Assembly: GCF_041320665.1 (NCBI RefSeq)
Contig: NZ_CP166730.1
Span: forward strand, 2,852,001 to 2,916,000
Source of the DNA: Comamonas sp. GB3 AK4-5
Lineage (GTDB): Bacteria > Pseudomonadota > Gammaproteobacteria > Burkholderiales > Burkholderiaceae_C
Direction of reading: 5' to 3'
DNA: 64,000 nt
Numbering within the stretch: the stretch's first letter is position 1; every line of letters begins with the position of its first letter. This document shows, piece after piece, positions 17,388-25,104 of the stretch. The notes below the pieces were generated by a model. The model was not told the DNA's origin. It made no database searches and saw only the letters and a list, made by a program, of their open reading frames with translations. Position numbers and translations under genes: made by a program.

Positions 17388-18443
17388 ATGCCCACGACCC
17401 ACATCCTCTCTCGCTTTCCCTTCCACGCCCTGCGCGCCGGCGCACTGGCCGCGGCAACCTGGGCAACCACTGCCGGTGCAGCCCATGCACAAAGCCCAGC
17501 GACCGCCGCACCCATACCGGTGAAGGTCTTTATCGGCGCCATGTTCGAGATCGGCAAGAACACCGGCGACCGCGCCGGCGAGTTCCAGATGTGGTTTGAG
17601 CGCTACTGGAAAGATGCCCAGCCCATCACCGTCCCCGGCGCACTCGGCCCCGTGTTCTGCAACGCCGACGGCGTATGTGGCAGCGTGCTGGGCATGGGCA
17701 AGGTCAATTCCTCGGCCTCGGTACAGGCCATCGTGCTCAACCCGCAGTTCGATTTTTCCAAGGCCTATTACGTGATCTCCGGCGTGGCCGGCACGCCGCC
17801 AGCGCGCGGCACCATCGGGGATGTGACCTGGGGCAGCTGGCTGGTGGACTACGACCTGGGCCACCGCTGGGCACCGGAAGAAGGCAAACCCGGCGCGCCC
17901 GTATTCATGCCGCGCAAAGGCTATGAGGAATACCGCCGCTTCCAGCTCAATCCCACGCTGGTGCAGTGGGCCCTGCAACTGACAAGGGACAGCAAGCTGC
18001 AGGACTCGGAATCCGCCCAGCGCTACCGCCTGCGCTACCCCGAGGCCCAGGCACGCCGTGCGCCACATGTGGGCGTGGGCACGCATATGACGGGTGACAC
18101 CTTCTTCCACGGCCCAGGTCTCTCGAAAGAGGCGCAATACATCGCCAAAAGCTATGGTGCAGATGACTATGTGGCCACGGAAATGGAAGCCGCCGCCATC
18201 GCCCTGGTGCTAGCCCGCACCCATGGCACCAGCCGCATCATGAGCCTGCGCGGCGCCGTCAACTTCGACCAGGGCAACCCCCAGGAAACCACACTGGCCC
18301 ACCTGGACCCCGCGCCCGGCGAGACCGCAGGCGGCTTTGCCGAAACCGTGGCCAATATCACCCAGGTCGGCGCCATCATGGTCGACACCATCGTGCGCGA
18401 CTGGACCCACTGGCAAAACGGCGTGCCTGCGCTGAAGCCATAA
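17388..18443 (+). CDS. Purine nucleoside permease (NUP family)
   Basis: Protein of 351 residues in the NUP family, related to fungal purine nucleoside permeases and to nucleoside-phosphorylase folds. A signal peptide of about 36 residues (ending AHAQ) points to export. Family landmarks are KVFIGAMFEIGKNTGDRAGEF, SGVAGTPPARGTIGDV and DYVATEMEAAAIA. Without membrane spans beyond the signal, a periplasmic binding or phosphorylase-like role fits better than a channel. It follows the PepSY gene by 98 bp on the same strand. The stop codon is merged with a solo 15-bp end of the 10.5-kb repeat element. Confidence 0.85.
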   Translation: MPTTHILSRFPFHALRAGALAAATWATTAGAAHAQSPATAAPIPVKVFIGAMFEIGKNTGDRAGEFQMWFERYWKDAQPITVPGALGPVFCNADGVCGSVLGMGKVNSSASVQAIVLNPQFDFSKAYYVISGVAGTPPARGTIGDVTWGSWLVDYDLGHRWAPEEGKPGAPVFMPRKGYEEYRRFQLNPTLVQWALQLTRDSKLQDSESAQRYRLRYPEAQARRAPHVGVGTHMTGDTFFHGPGLSKEAQYIAKSYGADDYVATEMEAAAIALVLARTHGTSRIMSLRGAVNFDQGNPQETTLAHLDPAPGETAGGFAETVANITQVGAIMVDTIVRDWTHWQNGVPALKP

Positions 18444-18457
18444 GAACGTGTTCAAAG
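18443..18457 (+). repeat. Solo repeat end overlapping stop codon
   Basis: AGAACGTGTTCAAAG, identical to the end of the element family at 10531-10815. Its first base is the last base of the TAA stop of the nucleoside permease gene. Confidence 0.7.
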
Positions 18458-18494
18458 CACTTTCACCACCGCATCCAGCACCCGCTGCCATGCC

Positions 18495-18533
18495 AACACC
18501 CCGCACCAGGCATGCCCTGCACGGGGTGTTTTG
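18495..18533 (+). terminator. Intrinsic terminator after the purine nucleoside permease
   Basis: AACACCCCG (18495-18503) pairs with CGGGGTGTT (18522-18530), with a second small stem in the loop and a TTTT run at the end of the right arm, 52 bp after the stop. Confidence 0.75.
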
Positions 18534-18699
18534 CTGTGGGGCTTGCACCAGCCCTTTCCCGCAAGGCCCTCTCGCCATCGCACCCCATGTTGCAGCGGGG
18601 TTGTGAGAAATCGAAAGTGTGCTGGTGGTCTGGGATAGCTTGGTCTAAAACAGCGACCTCAACATATCGCAGCTGAAGACACCGTGGAGGTTTGCTGAA

Positions 18700-19488
18700 G
18701 TGGGCTCGAAAATTCATGTGACTGCCATCATTGAAGACGGTGCCGTGATCGGTACAGATTGCGTCGTTGGGCCCTACTGCCATATCGGCAAGGATGTGCA
18801 ACTGGGCGATGGCAACCTGCTTCACTCTCATGTATCGCTGATGGGGTCTACGGTCGCCGGCTCAGGCAACGAATTTTTTCCCTACGCATGCATCGGCGGG
18901 CGCACGGAAGACATGAAGTTCAAGCCAGGCGCCACGGCGTATGTCGAGATCGGCGATGGCAATGTCTTTCGTGAATATTGCACGGTCAATGCAGCCACCG
19001 ATGATGGCGCGACAACGCGAATTGCCGACCACAACATGTTTCTATCAGACAGCCATGTGGGCCACGACTGCCAGATCGGCAGCCACATCGTACTGGGCTG
19101 CGGCTCCAAGCTGGCTGGGCATGTACACATCGATGACTGCGCCACTGTCAACGGCATGACCGGCGTCATACAGTTTGTGCGCCTGGGCAAATATGCGTTC
19201 ATAGGCGCCACCAACAAAGTCACCAAAGACATCCTGCCCTTCATGATTGCGGAGGGTAATCCGTCAGTGATCCGCATCGTCAACACCATAGGACTCGAGC
19301 GCAAAGGTTTTGATGCCCCACGCATACGCCGAATCCAAAGTGCAATGCGCCAGCTGTCCAAATCGCCAGAGTCGCTGCAAGCGGCCGCGCAAGCCCTGCA
19401 CGCAACGCACGCTGACGATGTGGACCTGCGCGAGATTGCCGAATTCATCGCTGGCTCACGCACAGGCATTGCCAAGATGGGTCATTGA
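18700..19488 (+). CDS. lpxA: LpxA-type acyl-ACP--UDP-N-acetylglucosamine O-acyltransferase
   Basis: Cytoplasmic left-handed beta-helix acyltransferase of 262 residues, the LpxA length. Hexapeptide repeats fill the first 190 residues. His122 in SHVGHDC aligns with the catalytic His125 of the E. coli enzyme, and a helical C-terminal domain follows. LpxA adds the 3-hydroxyacyl chain in the first step of lipid A synthesis. The start is GTG 18700, supported by GGAGG at 18686-18690. The gene is not beside lpxD, fabZ or lpxB here, so it may be a second copy or a relative with another sugar substrate; the rest of the genome would decide. Confidence 0.87.
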   Translation: MGSKIHVTAIIEDGAVIGTDCVVGPYCHIGKDVQLGDGNLLHSHVSLMGSTVAGSGNEFFPYACIGGRTEDMKFKPGATAYVEIGDGNVFREYCTVNAATDDGATTRIADHNMFLSDSHVGHDCQIGSHIVLGCGSKLAGHVHIDDCATVNGMTGVIQFVRLGKYAFIGATNKVTKDILPFMIAEGNPSVIRIVNTIGLERKGFDAPRIRRIQSAMRQLSKSPESLQAAAQALHATHADDVDLREIAEFIAGSRTGIAKMGH

Positions 19489-19730
19489 CCGCCACTGCGG
19501 CCCGCATTGGGCTGCCATGCCTCCAGCCGCTGAGCCCATGTGCTGCATCCCGAACGAATACAGGTATGCACCCTGTATGCGATTGGCAAGGGGAAATTCA
19601 GCCCCTGAACCTATCGAAAAACAAAATCAACCTTTGATAATTCATGCGCTATCTCCACATCGAACTGACGCCTGAAAAATTGAGCGAAGCATGGATAAAT
19701 TGCAACATCAGACTTTTTCCAAGAACTGCA

Positions 19731-19759
19731 AAAAAAGCCCGCAAAGCGCGGGCTTTTTT
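19731..19759. terminator. Bidirectional intrinsic terminator
   Basis: AAAAAAGCCCGC (19731-19742), a five-base loop, then GCGGGC TTTTTT (19748-19759). The six-base GC stem is flanked by an A-run and a T-run, so it works in both directions: for lpxA from the left and for the decayed minus-strand genes from the right. Confidence 0.85.
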
Positions 19760-19803
19760 ATGGGTATCCAGATCAAACTCTGGCCCATTCAAAAACATCA
19801 CAT

Positions 19804-20559
19804 TCATTCGTGGGCTGCCATCTTTGAGTTTGTGTTGCTCTTTTTATGGTCTTTTCCCTGGCTAGCATCAGATTCTTTCTGTTTTTCTTTTTCAGCGCTG
19901 GAGGCATTTTTATCCCCAGAGCTGAAAAAATCAGTGACAGAATCCAGGAAGTTATGCCATTGAGAAAGCGGATGTTCAAACATATTCATCTCCAATTGCC
20001 TGCCAGGCACGGTTCTCAGAAAGGTCTGAATCCAGCAGGAGGTGCTGCCGGTTCCACAGACGACCAGTGTGGATTTTGGGGTGGGGAGTACCGAGGGTTT
20101 CTGCGTCGTCGCCATCCCATAAAAAATGACCTTCAACATCCGGCAATCCGGGTTTCCGGCTGCGAATGCTGTAAAAGGTGTTTTCTGTTAATTGCATATG
20201 GACCTCCGGTCCTTTACTCCAGTCAATACTGACCGGGTTTTTGCCATATTTTTTAGAATAAATGGATATTGGCAGCGAGACTGAGCCTGGTATAGGCTCA
20301 GGTGCGGAATAAAGAATCCGCTTCAGCTTCTGCGCTGCTTCAGGTTTTCCACCTGTACAACGCTTTGGAGCGCTTGTTGCCCCATAAAAACCGGGGATAC
20401 TTCTTTCTGAAGCTGATGAACAAAATAACCACCAGGATTTTGAGGGTCTTTCATTCCTGTATGGACTTGCTAGAGCCCGCCAATGAGAGCGGCGGCTCTG
20501 CTGAGGATCGATATTCCAACTTCCGTCTCGTCACGGAAAAATCGACTGCCGATTTGCAC
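19804..20559 (-). pseudogene. Decayed coding region of unknown function
   Basis: Protein-like sequence on the minus strand is split among frames. One frame runs from GTG 20559 (QIGSRFFRDETEVGISILS), hits an in-frame TAG after ALIGGL, resumes at ATG 20454 (MKDPQNPGGYFVHQLQKEV) and stops at 20323. A second frame continues from about 20335 (AQKLKRILYSAPEPIPGS, later PVSIDWSKGPEVHMQL) to a stop at 19976. A third overlapping frame (20139-19804) has a hydrophilic Lys/Ser-rich tail. The best reading is one gene broken by a stop and one or two frameshifts. A GGAGG before ATG 20197 leaves open a 73-residue ORF (19976-20197). Family not recognised; AT-rich. Confidence 0.45.
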
Positions 20560-20755
20560 ACTACTCTCTTATGAGCACAAAAACCGTTTTTTGAAAAAAA
20601 TTTACATCAATGTAGGCTTCGCGCTATAAAAATAGAAGCATTCTTTCAAGATAAACATTCGCTCTCTCGATTCTTGCTGGCCGTCGAAGCCTTGGTTCAA
20701 ATTCCGGGCCGGGCGCGGCCTCAGCATAATGCCCCTGTTACTCGGCCGGTTTATC

Positions 20756-20790
20756 AAAAGGCATCGTGGCACCAGCCACGAATCCATGCC
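20756..20790 (-). terminator. Intrinsic terminator of the dCache chemoreceptor gene
   Basis: On the minus strand: GGCAT, spacer, CGTGGC, loop TGGT, GCCACG, ATGCC, then TTTT. It lies about 30 bp past the chemoreceptor stop. Confidence 0.7.
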
Positions 20791-20818
20791 GGAAAAAGGG
20801 TGAGCCGCTGCCCAACGG

Positions 20819-22753
20819 TTAATGTGTTTCTGGCAATTTAAAGGCCGACACCATATGTGCCAGTTGCTCGGCTTCCTGGTTCAAGACCTGCGTCCGGGCA
20901 ACGGCGTCGTCAATGAGCGCCGCGTTCTGCTGCACGGTGTTGTCCATCGCGGATACGGCCATCGTCATCTCGGCCAACCCTTTGCTCTGCTCTTCGCTGG
21001 AGACCCGGATATCGCCCATCAGCTGCCTTGCGTGGAGCACATTCTTGACCAGCCCTTGCAACGCTTCGCCCGCCTTGTGCACCTGGCGGCTGCCCACGCC
21101 CACATTCAAGGCGGATTCATCAATCAGGGCTTTGATTTCGCGTGCGGCCTGTGCGCTGCGCTGCGCCAGGGTTCTGACCTCCGATGCCACCACGGAAAAC
21201 CCCCGGCCTGATTCACCTGCCCGGGCGGCCTCCACCGCGGCATTCAATGCCAGGATATTCGTTTGGAATGCGATGCTGTCGATGACAGAAATAATTTCGA
21301 CCATCCTGCCAGAAGACAGGCTCACATTATTCATTGTCGAAATCACCTCCTGCATCAGGCCGCCACAGCCGCTGGCCGTTTGCGCGGTGCTTTCCACCAA
21401 CTCATCCGCCTGGTGGGTGTTTTCCGTATTTTGGCGCACGGTTGCATTCAACTCTTCCATGGCGGCAGCGCTTTGCTCCAATGCGGCTGCCTGCTGCGTC
21501 ACCCGCTCGGACAGCTCCGCATTATTTTCGGCCAGATTGGCCGTATTCCCGGCAACAACCTGGCTGCTATGGCGCACTGCCAGCAACATGGATGAAATCT
21601 TGTCGGCAAACAAATTGAATGCCTGTGCAATCGCAGAGATTTCATCCCCACCCCGCACCTCCATCCGGTGGGTCAGGTCACCGTCTCCCTGTGCAATATC
21701 GTCCAGTGCCTTGCGCGTGGCTTCCAGCCTTGTGATCAATCTGCGCGCCAACAGCCAGACGCCCAAGAGCAGCAGCGCCATGGTGGGCAGCAGCACTCCC
21801 AGCACATCCTGCATCATGGCTTTCGCCAGGCCGGTGATGCGGCTTTTCGGAGTGACCAGCCCAATCATCCAGCCCGTATCCGCCATAGGGAACAGCATCG
21901 CCTCCGAAGCGCCGTGCAGCAGTTGATCGTTGTCGAGGGGAATGCTGTCCACCTCTGCGGGAGCACCATGTGGTTTTTTCAGCCTGGCTGCAACCGGCCC
22001 AAGCCAGCCGTTCTGGGCGGCCAGTTCATCAAAGGTTTTGAATTTTTTGTTCTCGTCACCGGGAAAATAAATCAGCTGCCCCTGCCTGTCCGCCACAAAG
22101 GCGTAGCCACCGGTACGGTCGCCATACTGCTGCATGATGGTGGCAATGCTATCCAGCCGGATATCGGTGGTGGCAACACCCGCGAATCTTCCATCTTTTT
22201 GGTACGCCACGCTGCAGGTCACCATGTTCACGCCAGAAACCGGGTCTTGGTAAACATCAGACCACCAGCAGCTGTCTGCGATACGCTCACGGACATCTTG
22301 ATACCAGCTTTCTTTGTGGTAATCCACCGTGGCGTCCATATTGTATTCATCGGAGAATATCAACGCTCCCGCCGCATTTCTGGCCCAGAAAAAGCTTCGC
22401 TTTTCAACCCCTGGGGTAAACGCACCGGGCTCCGGCCAGATACCGCCCCCGGTAATAATGGTGTTGCTGCCAATCAAATGCGGCGGAATATGGCGGTACA
22501 GCGTCTCCTCATTGGGCAGCACTTCGGCCAGTCGTGCCAGGCTGACGGTTTTTCCATCCGTGTGCGACAAAATGGTGCTGAGCCGGGCTGTCAGGCCTCT
22601 GCCGGTCTCCTCGATCAATGCGGTATTGACTTCCACCACCCGTGGCTGCCCGCGCCACAGCATGACAAAAACAATAATCGCCGTCGTGATGGCCAGCAGC
22701 AATACCCCCCCGATCGTCAGTCGCGGGGAGATTCGGGACGGATACCAGAACAT
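20819..22753 (-). CDS. Methyl-accepting chemotaxis protein with dCache sensor
   Basis: Chemoreceptor of 644 residues. TM1 at about 13-34, a large periplasmic double-Cache domain (about 38-310, with the typical [20 protein letters not shown] and [12 protein letters not shown] pieces), TM2 at about 318-338, HAMP to about 392, then the signalling domain with the conserved [21 protein letters not shown] tip near 480-500. No C-terminal pentapeptide. The start has AGGAGG five bases upstream (22759-22764 on the complement). dCache domains of this type often bind amino acids or small carboxylates; the ligand here is unknown. Lies beside AT-rich decayed DNA but has the host base composition. Confidence 0.94.
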   Translation of the reverse strand: MFWYPSRISPRLTIGGVLLLAITTAIIVFVMLWRGQPRVVEVNTALIEETGRGLTARLSTILSHTDGKTVSLARLAEVLPNEETLYRHIPPHLIGSNTIITGGGIWPEPGAFTPGVEKRSFFWARNAAGALIFSDEYNMDATVDYHKESWYQDVRERIADSCWWSDVYQDPVSGVNMVTCSVAYQKDGRFAGVATTDIRLDSIATIMQQYGDRTGGYAFVADRQGQLIYFPGDENKKFKTFDELAAQNGWLGPVAARLKKPHGAPAEVDSIPLDNDQLLHGASEAMLFPMADTGWMIGLVTPKSRITGLAKAMMQDVLGVLLPTMALLLLGVWLLARRLITRLEATRKALDDIAQGDGDLTHRMEVRGGDEISAIAQAFNLFADKISSMLLAVRHSSQVVAGNTANLAENNAELSERVTQQAAALEQSAAAMEELNATVRQNTENTHQADELVESTAQTASGCGGLMQEVISTMNNVSLSSGRMVEIISVIDSIAFQTNILALNAAVEAARAGESGRGFSVVASEVRTLAQRSAQAAREIKALIDESALNVGVGSRQVHKAGEALQGLVKNVLHARQLMGDIRVSSEEQSKGLAEMTMAVSAMDNTVQQNAALIDDAVARTQVLNQEAEQLAHMVSAFKLPETH

Positions 22754-22960
22754 ATCAACCTCCTAGGAGCATGCTTGGAGTACCGAGTGGTATGGCTTGA
22801 TGTGGTTTACGCGCCCGCCTGCGGTGTATGGGGCGGTTGGAGCGCACGGTCGCCCCCGTAATTTCCAGCACAAGCCAAGCCATAGCTAGGGGACAATCCC
22901 CTGCGTCGGCAGCCATGCCGCCGCCGCCCGATTACGGGCCCTGTTTTTTCCACCACCGCC

Positions 22961-23419
22961 ATGCCCATCACCACCCGCCCCGCCCAAGCCACCGACCTCC
23001 CAGCCGTTGCGGCCTTGTTCGACCTCTACCGCCAGTTCTACCAACAGCCCGCCGACGCGGCCCTGGCGCTGGATTTCATTCAGCAGCGCTTTCACAAGGC
23101 CGAGTCCGTGATTCTGGTGGCCGAGTCTGCGGACCAGTTGCTGGGCTTTTGCCAGCTCTATCCCAGCTTTTGTTCGGTGGAGGCCCAACCCATTTACGTG
23201 CTCTACGACCTGTTTGTGCAACCCGCTGCCCGCCAGATGGGCGCCGGCCGCGCACTGCTGCTGGCCGCTGAGGTCCAAGCCCGCAGCCAAGGCAAGGCAC
23301 GCATGGACCTGACCACGGCCAAGACCAACCTCAACGCACAGGCCCTGTACGAATCCTTGGGCTGGGTGCGGGACGAGGTGTTTTTTGCCTATAACCGCAG
23401 CATTGCCGCTACGGCCTGA
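22961..23419 (+). CDS. GNAT family N-acetyltransferase
   Basis: Single-domain acetyl-CoA-dependent acyltransferase of 152 residues. The family motif A is seen as LYDLFVQPAARQMGAGRALL (about 86-105), and motif B-like ALYESLGWVRDEVFFAYNR ends the fold. The N-terminal ATDLPAVAALFDLYRQFY is typical of the family's first helix. Substrate unknown. Its TGA overlaps the ATG of the next gene by one base. Confidence 0.87.
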   Translation: MPITTRPAQATDLPAVAALFDLYRQFYQQPADAALALDFIQQRFHKAESVILVAESADQLLGFCQLYPSFCSVEAQPIYVLYDLFVQPAARQMGAGRALLLAAEVQARSQGKARMDLTTAKTNLNAQALYESLGWVRDEVFFAYNRSIAATA

Positions 23420-24105
23420 TGGGCCTGGTCAGCCTGCCCACAAGCACCATGCCCCGCCAGCGCAGGCCCTCTGCGGCCAGACCGGCCCGTCGCCCTTCTC
23501 ACCGTCCTTATCCGCGTGCCCGTATCGCACAGGCCGCGCGCAGCGGCCTGCTGTTTGCGGCGGACACCATGGCCCACAGCCTGGACTTTGCCGCCGCTGC
23601 CCTGGGCCTGCAAGCAGCAACCCTGCGCTGCACCAGCCGCATGCTGGGAGTGGATGGACCTTTGCTATGGCAGCTGCACCAGGCCCACGGCCTGCATGGC
23701 CAGCTTGGCACCGCAGACCGCAACGGCCTGATAGCGGGCTACCGCAGCGGCCCACAGTTTGCGGCGGATATACCGAGCAGCAGCCTGGCCACAACGCCGC
23801 TGCGCTTGCCGGATGCGGAGCAAGCACTGGAGAGCCTGGTGGACAGCGGCGATATGCCAGCGCTGCATTGGGCCTACGCGGCTTTTGCCGAACATGCCAG
23901 CGACCTGGACCAGTACCTTTTTCTGGTCCACCAAACGAGCCCGTCGGCCTTGGTGTGCGCCATCAGCATCCAGCCCATTGTGCTGGACTGGATGAACCCT
24001 TATGAAAACATTGATTGCAGCCGCCCCTGGTTTAACGGCAGAACGCTGATCGTGCAGCGCCAGGACTTGCAGCTGCTGCAAGACATAGGCCACGGGCGCG
24101 ATTGA
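23419..24105 (+). CDS. Conserved-looking protein of unknown function
   Basis: 228 residues from ATG 23419, which overlaps the acetyltransferase stop (TGATG), implying coupled translation; ATG 23449 is an alternative. The N-terminus is rich in Pro and Arg, followed by two similar short segments, GLLFAADTMAHSL and GPQFAADIPSSSL, which suggest a small internal duplication. No signal peptide, membrane span or known motif was seen. Codon use matches the neighbours, and the opposite strand gives no better gene. Function not recognised. Confidence 0.6.
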   Translation: MGLVSLPTSTMPRQRRPSAARPARRPSHRPYPRARIAQAARSGLLFAADTMAHSLDFAAAALGLQAATLRCTSRMLGVDGPLLWQLHQAHGLHGQLGTADRNGLIAGYRSGPQFAADIPSSSLATTPLRLPDAEQALESLVDSGDMPALHWAYAAFAEHASDLDQYLFLVHQTSPSALVCAISIQPIVLDWMNPYENIDCSRPWFNGRTLIVQRQDLQLLQDIGHGRD

Positions 24106-24264
24106 GCATGTATCTCCGGGCTGAGAGCGGGAGGTGGGGAGTGCCCGGATTTTTTGCTTGTAACCGCCACATCTCCGCTGGATTGCTTCTCCCAATCAAT
24201 TCGCTGTAAACGCTGATGCTGCAGCATGCAGCTGCTATCAAAATAAACCCTCCTCACTCTCGCC

Positions 24265-24879
24265 ATGCAACGCCTTCCTTGCACCCGCTGTGGAGACTCC
24301 ATCCACCCCGACACCGCCCAGCAAAACGCCGGCCTGTGCATGCCCTGCGTGCGCGGCAATCGGCTGAGCATCGAACAACGCAATGCGCAGCGCCAGCAAC
24401 AGCGCGAGGAGGAGCGCGCCTACCGCGAATCCCCCGCCTACTGCTACTGGACTGCGCTGGTGCACCGCGTCTACGACGCTCCCGATGGATTCGATGCACT
24501 CCCGCATGGCGACAGGCTTTACTACCTCATCAACATCTTGCAAGGCGAGGTGCACAACGGCGGCTTCGAGCAGTTTTTCTCCAACTCCAGCGGCGACCGC
24601 TATGCAGAAACCGTGGCGGCGCTCACCGAGGTGGAAGACCATGCCAGCCTGCGACTGCTGCAGGCCGCCAAGCTCGCCCTCTTCGCCGACCACGAGGTGC
24701 CCACGGACCAGGCCGCGCGTTTTGACCTCATGCCCACGGCCGCCGAAGAGCACCCGGCCCACGAGGCCACATGGCAGGCCCTGGAGGCGCTGGACACCCA
24801 GTTCTACGCAGACAGCAGCAGCCTGGATGCGGCACTGGACAAGCTCGTCACCCACTACAAGCTGTACGCGCTGGCCTAA
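24265..24879 (+). CDS. DUF4375 domain protein with N-terminal zinc-ribbon-like Cys pairs
   Basis: 204 residues. Cys6/Cys9 and Cys25/Cys28 form two CxxC pairs that could hold zinc. A charged Gln/Glu/Arg linker follows (about 37-52). The rest matches the DUF4375 pattern with VHNGGFEQFF (96-105) and a following SSGDRY. The function of the family is not settled; some members are annotated as DMP19-like DNA-mimic proteins, which is only a loose hint here. The TAA stop is merged with a solo repeat end (24879-24893). Stands alone. Confidence 0.8.
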   Translation: MQRLPCTRCGDSIHPDTAQQNAGLCMPCVRGNRLSIEQRNAQRQQQREEERAYRESPAYCYWTALVHRVYDAPDGFDALPHGDRLYYLINILQGEVHNGGFEQFFSNSSGDRYAETVAALTEVEDHASLRLLQAAKLALFADHEVPTDQAARFDLMPTAAEEHPAHEATWQALEALDTQFYADSSSLDAALDKLVTHYKLYALA

Positions 24880-24893
24880 GAACGTGTTCAAAG
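24879..24893 (+). repeat. Solo repeat end overlapping stop codon
   Basis: AGAACGTGTTCAAAG, the same 15-mer as at 18443, again sharing the last base of a TAA stop codon. Confidence 0.7.
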
Positions 24894-25042
24894 ATAGGTG
24901 CGGGCAGCCTGGCTTGGAATAGCAAGGTAAATCGGCCTTTATCACTGATGGATACAGCACATGCCGCTATCTATACGGAAGCAAAAACCATGATCACCCA
25001 TATGGGCCTGGGTTGGTGACCGTGGCCGCATCGCAGCAGCAC

Positions 25043-25058
25043 CTGTATTTTTTACCAG
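25043..25058 (+). promoter_or_regulatory. Candidate LexA (SOS) box before DNA polymerase II
   Basis: CTGTATTTTTTACCAG: CTGT, eight AT-only bases, CCAG. It differs at one base from the CTGT-N8-ACAG consensus and lies about 46 bp before the polB start. polB is an SOS gene in E. coli, which makes the site plausible. Confidence 0.5.
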
Positions 25059-25104
25059 TATCATCTGGACATCACGGCCAGCCCCACAAACAGGCGCTGA
25101 GGCA

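Larger units (their letters stand above)
19489..20818. other. AT-rich region with gene remnants
   Basis: A 1.33-kb stretch of clearly lower GC than the rest. It holds a bidirectional terminator (19731-19759), a decayed minus-strand coding region (19804-20559) and a terminator for the chemoreceptor (20756-20790). I see no intact gene of normal length. The base composition suggests foreign origin. Confidence 0.65.

Noticed and set aside
19731..19759. Possible tRNA end near the GCCCGC hairpin
   Set aside because: Only a terminator stem is present; no cloverleaf arms or T-loop could be traced.
24949..25020. 23-codon ORF (MDTAHAAIYTEAK...) between the DUF4375 gene and polB
   Set aside because: No ribosome site and no recognisable feature; likely chance.
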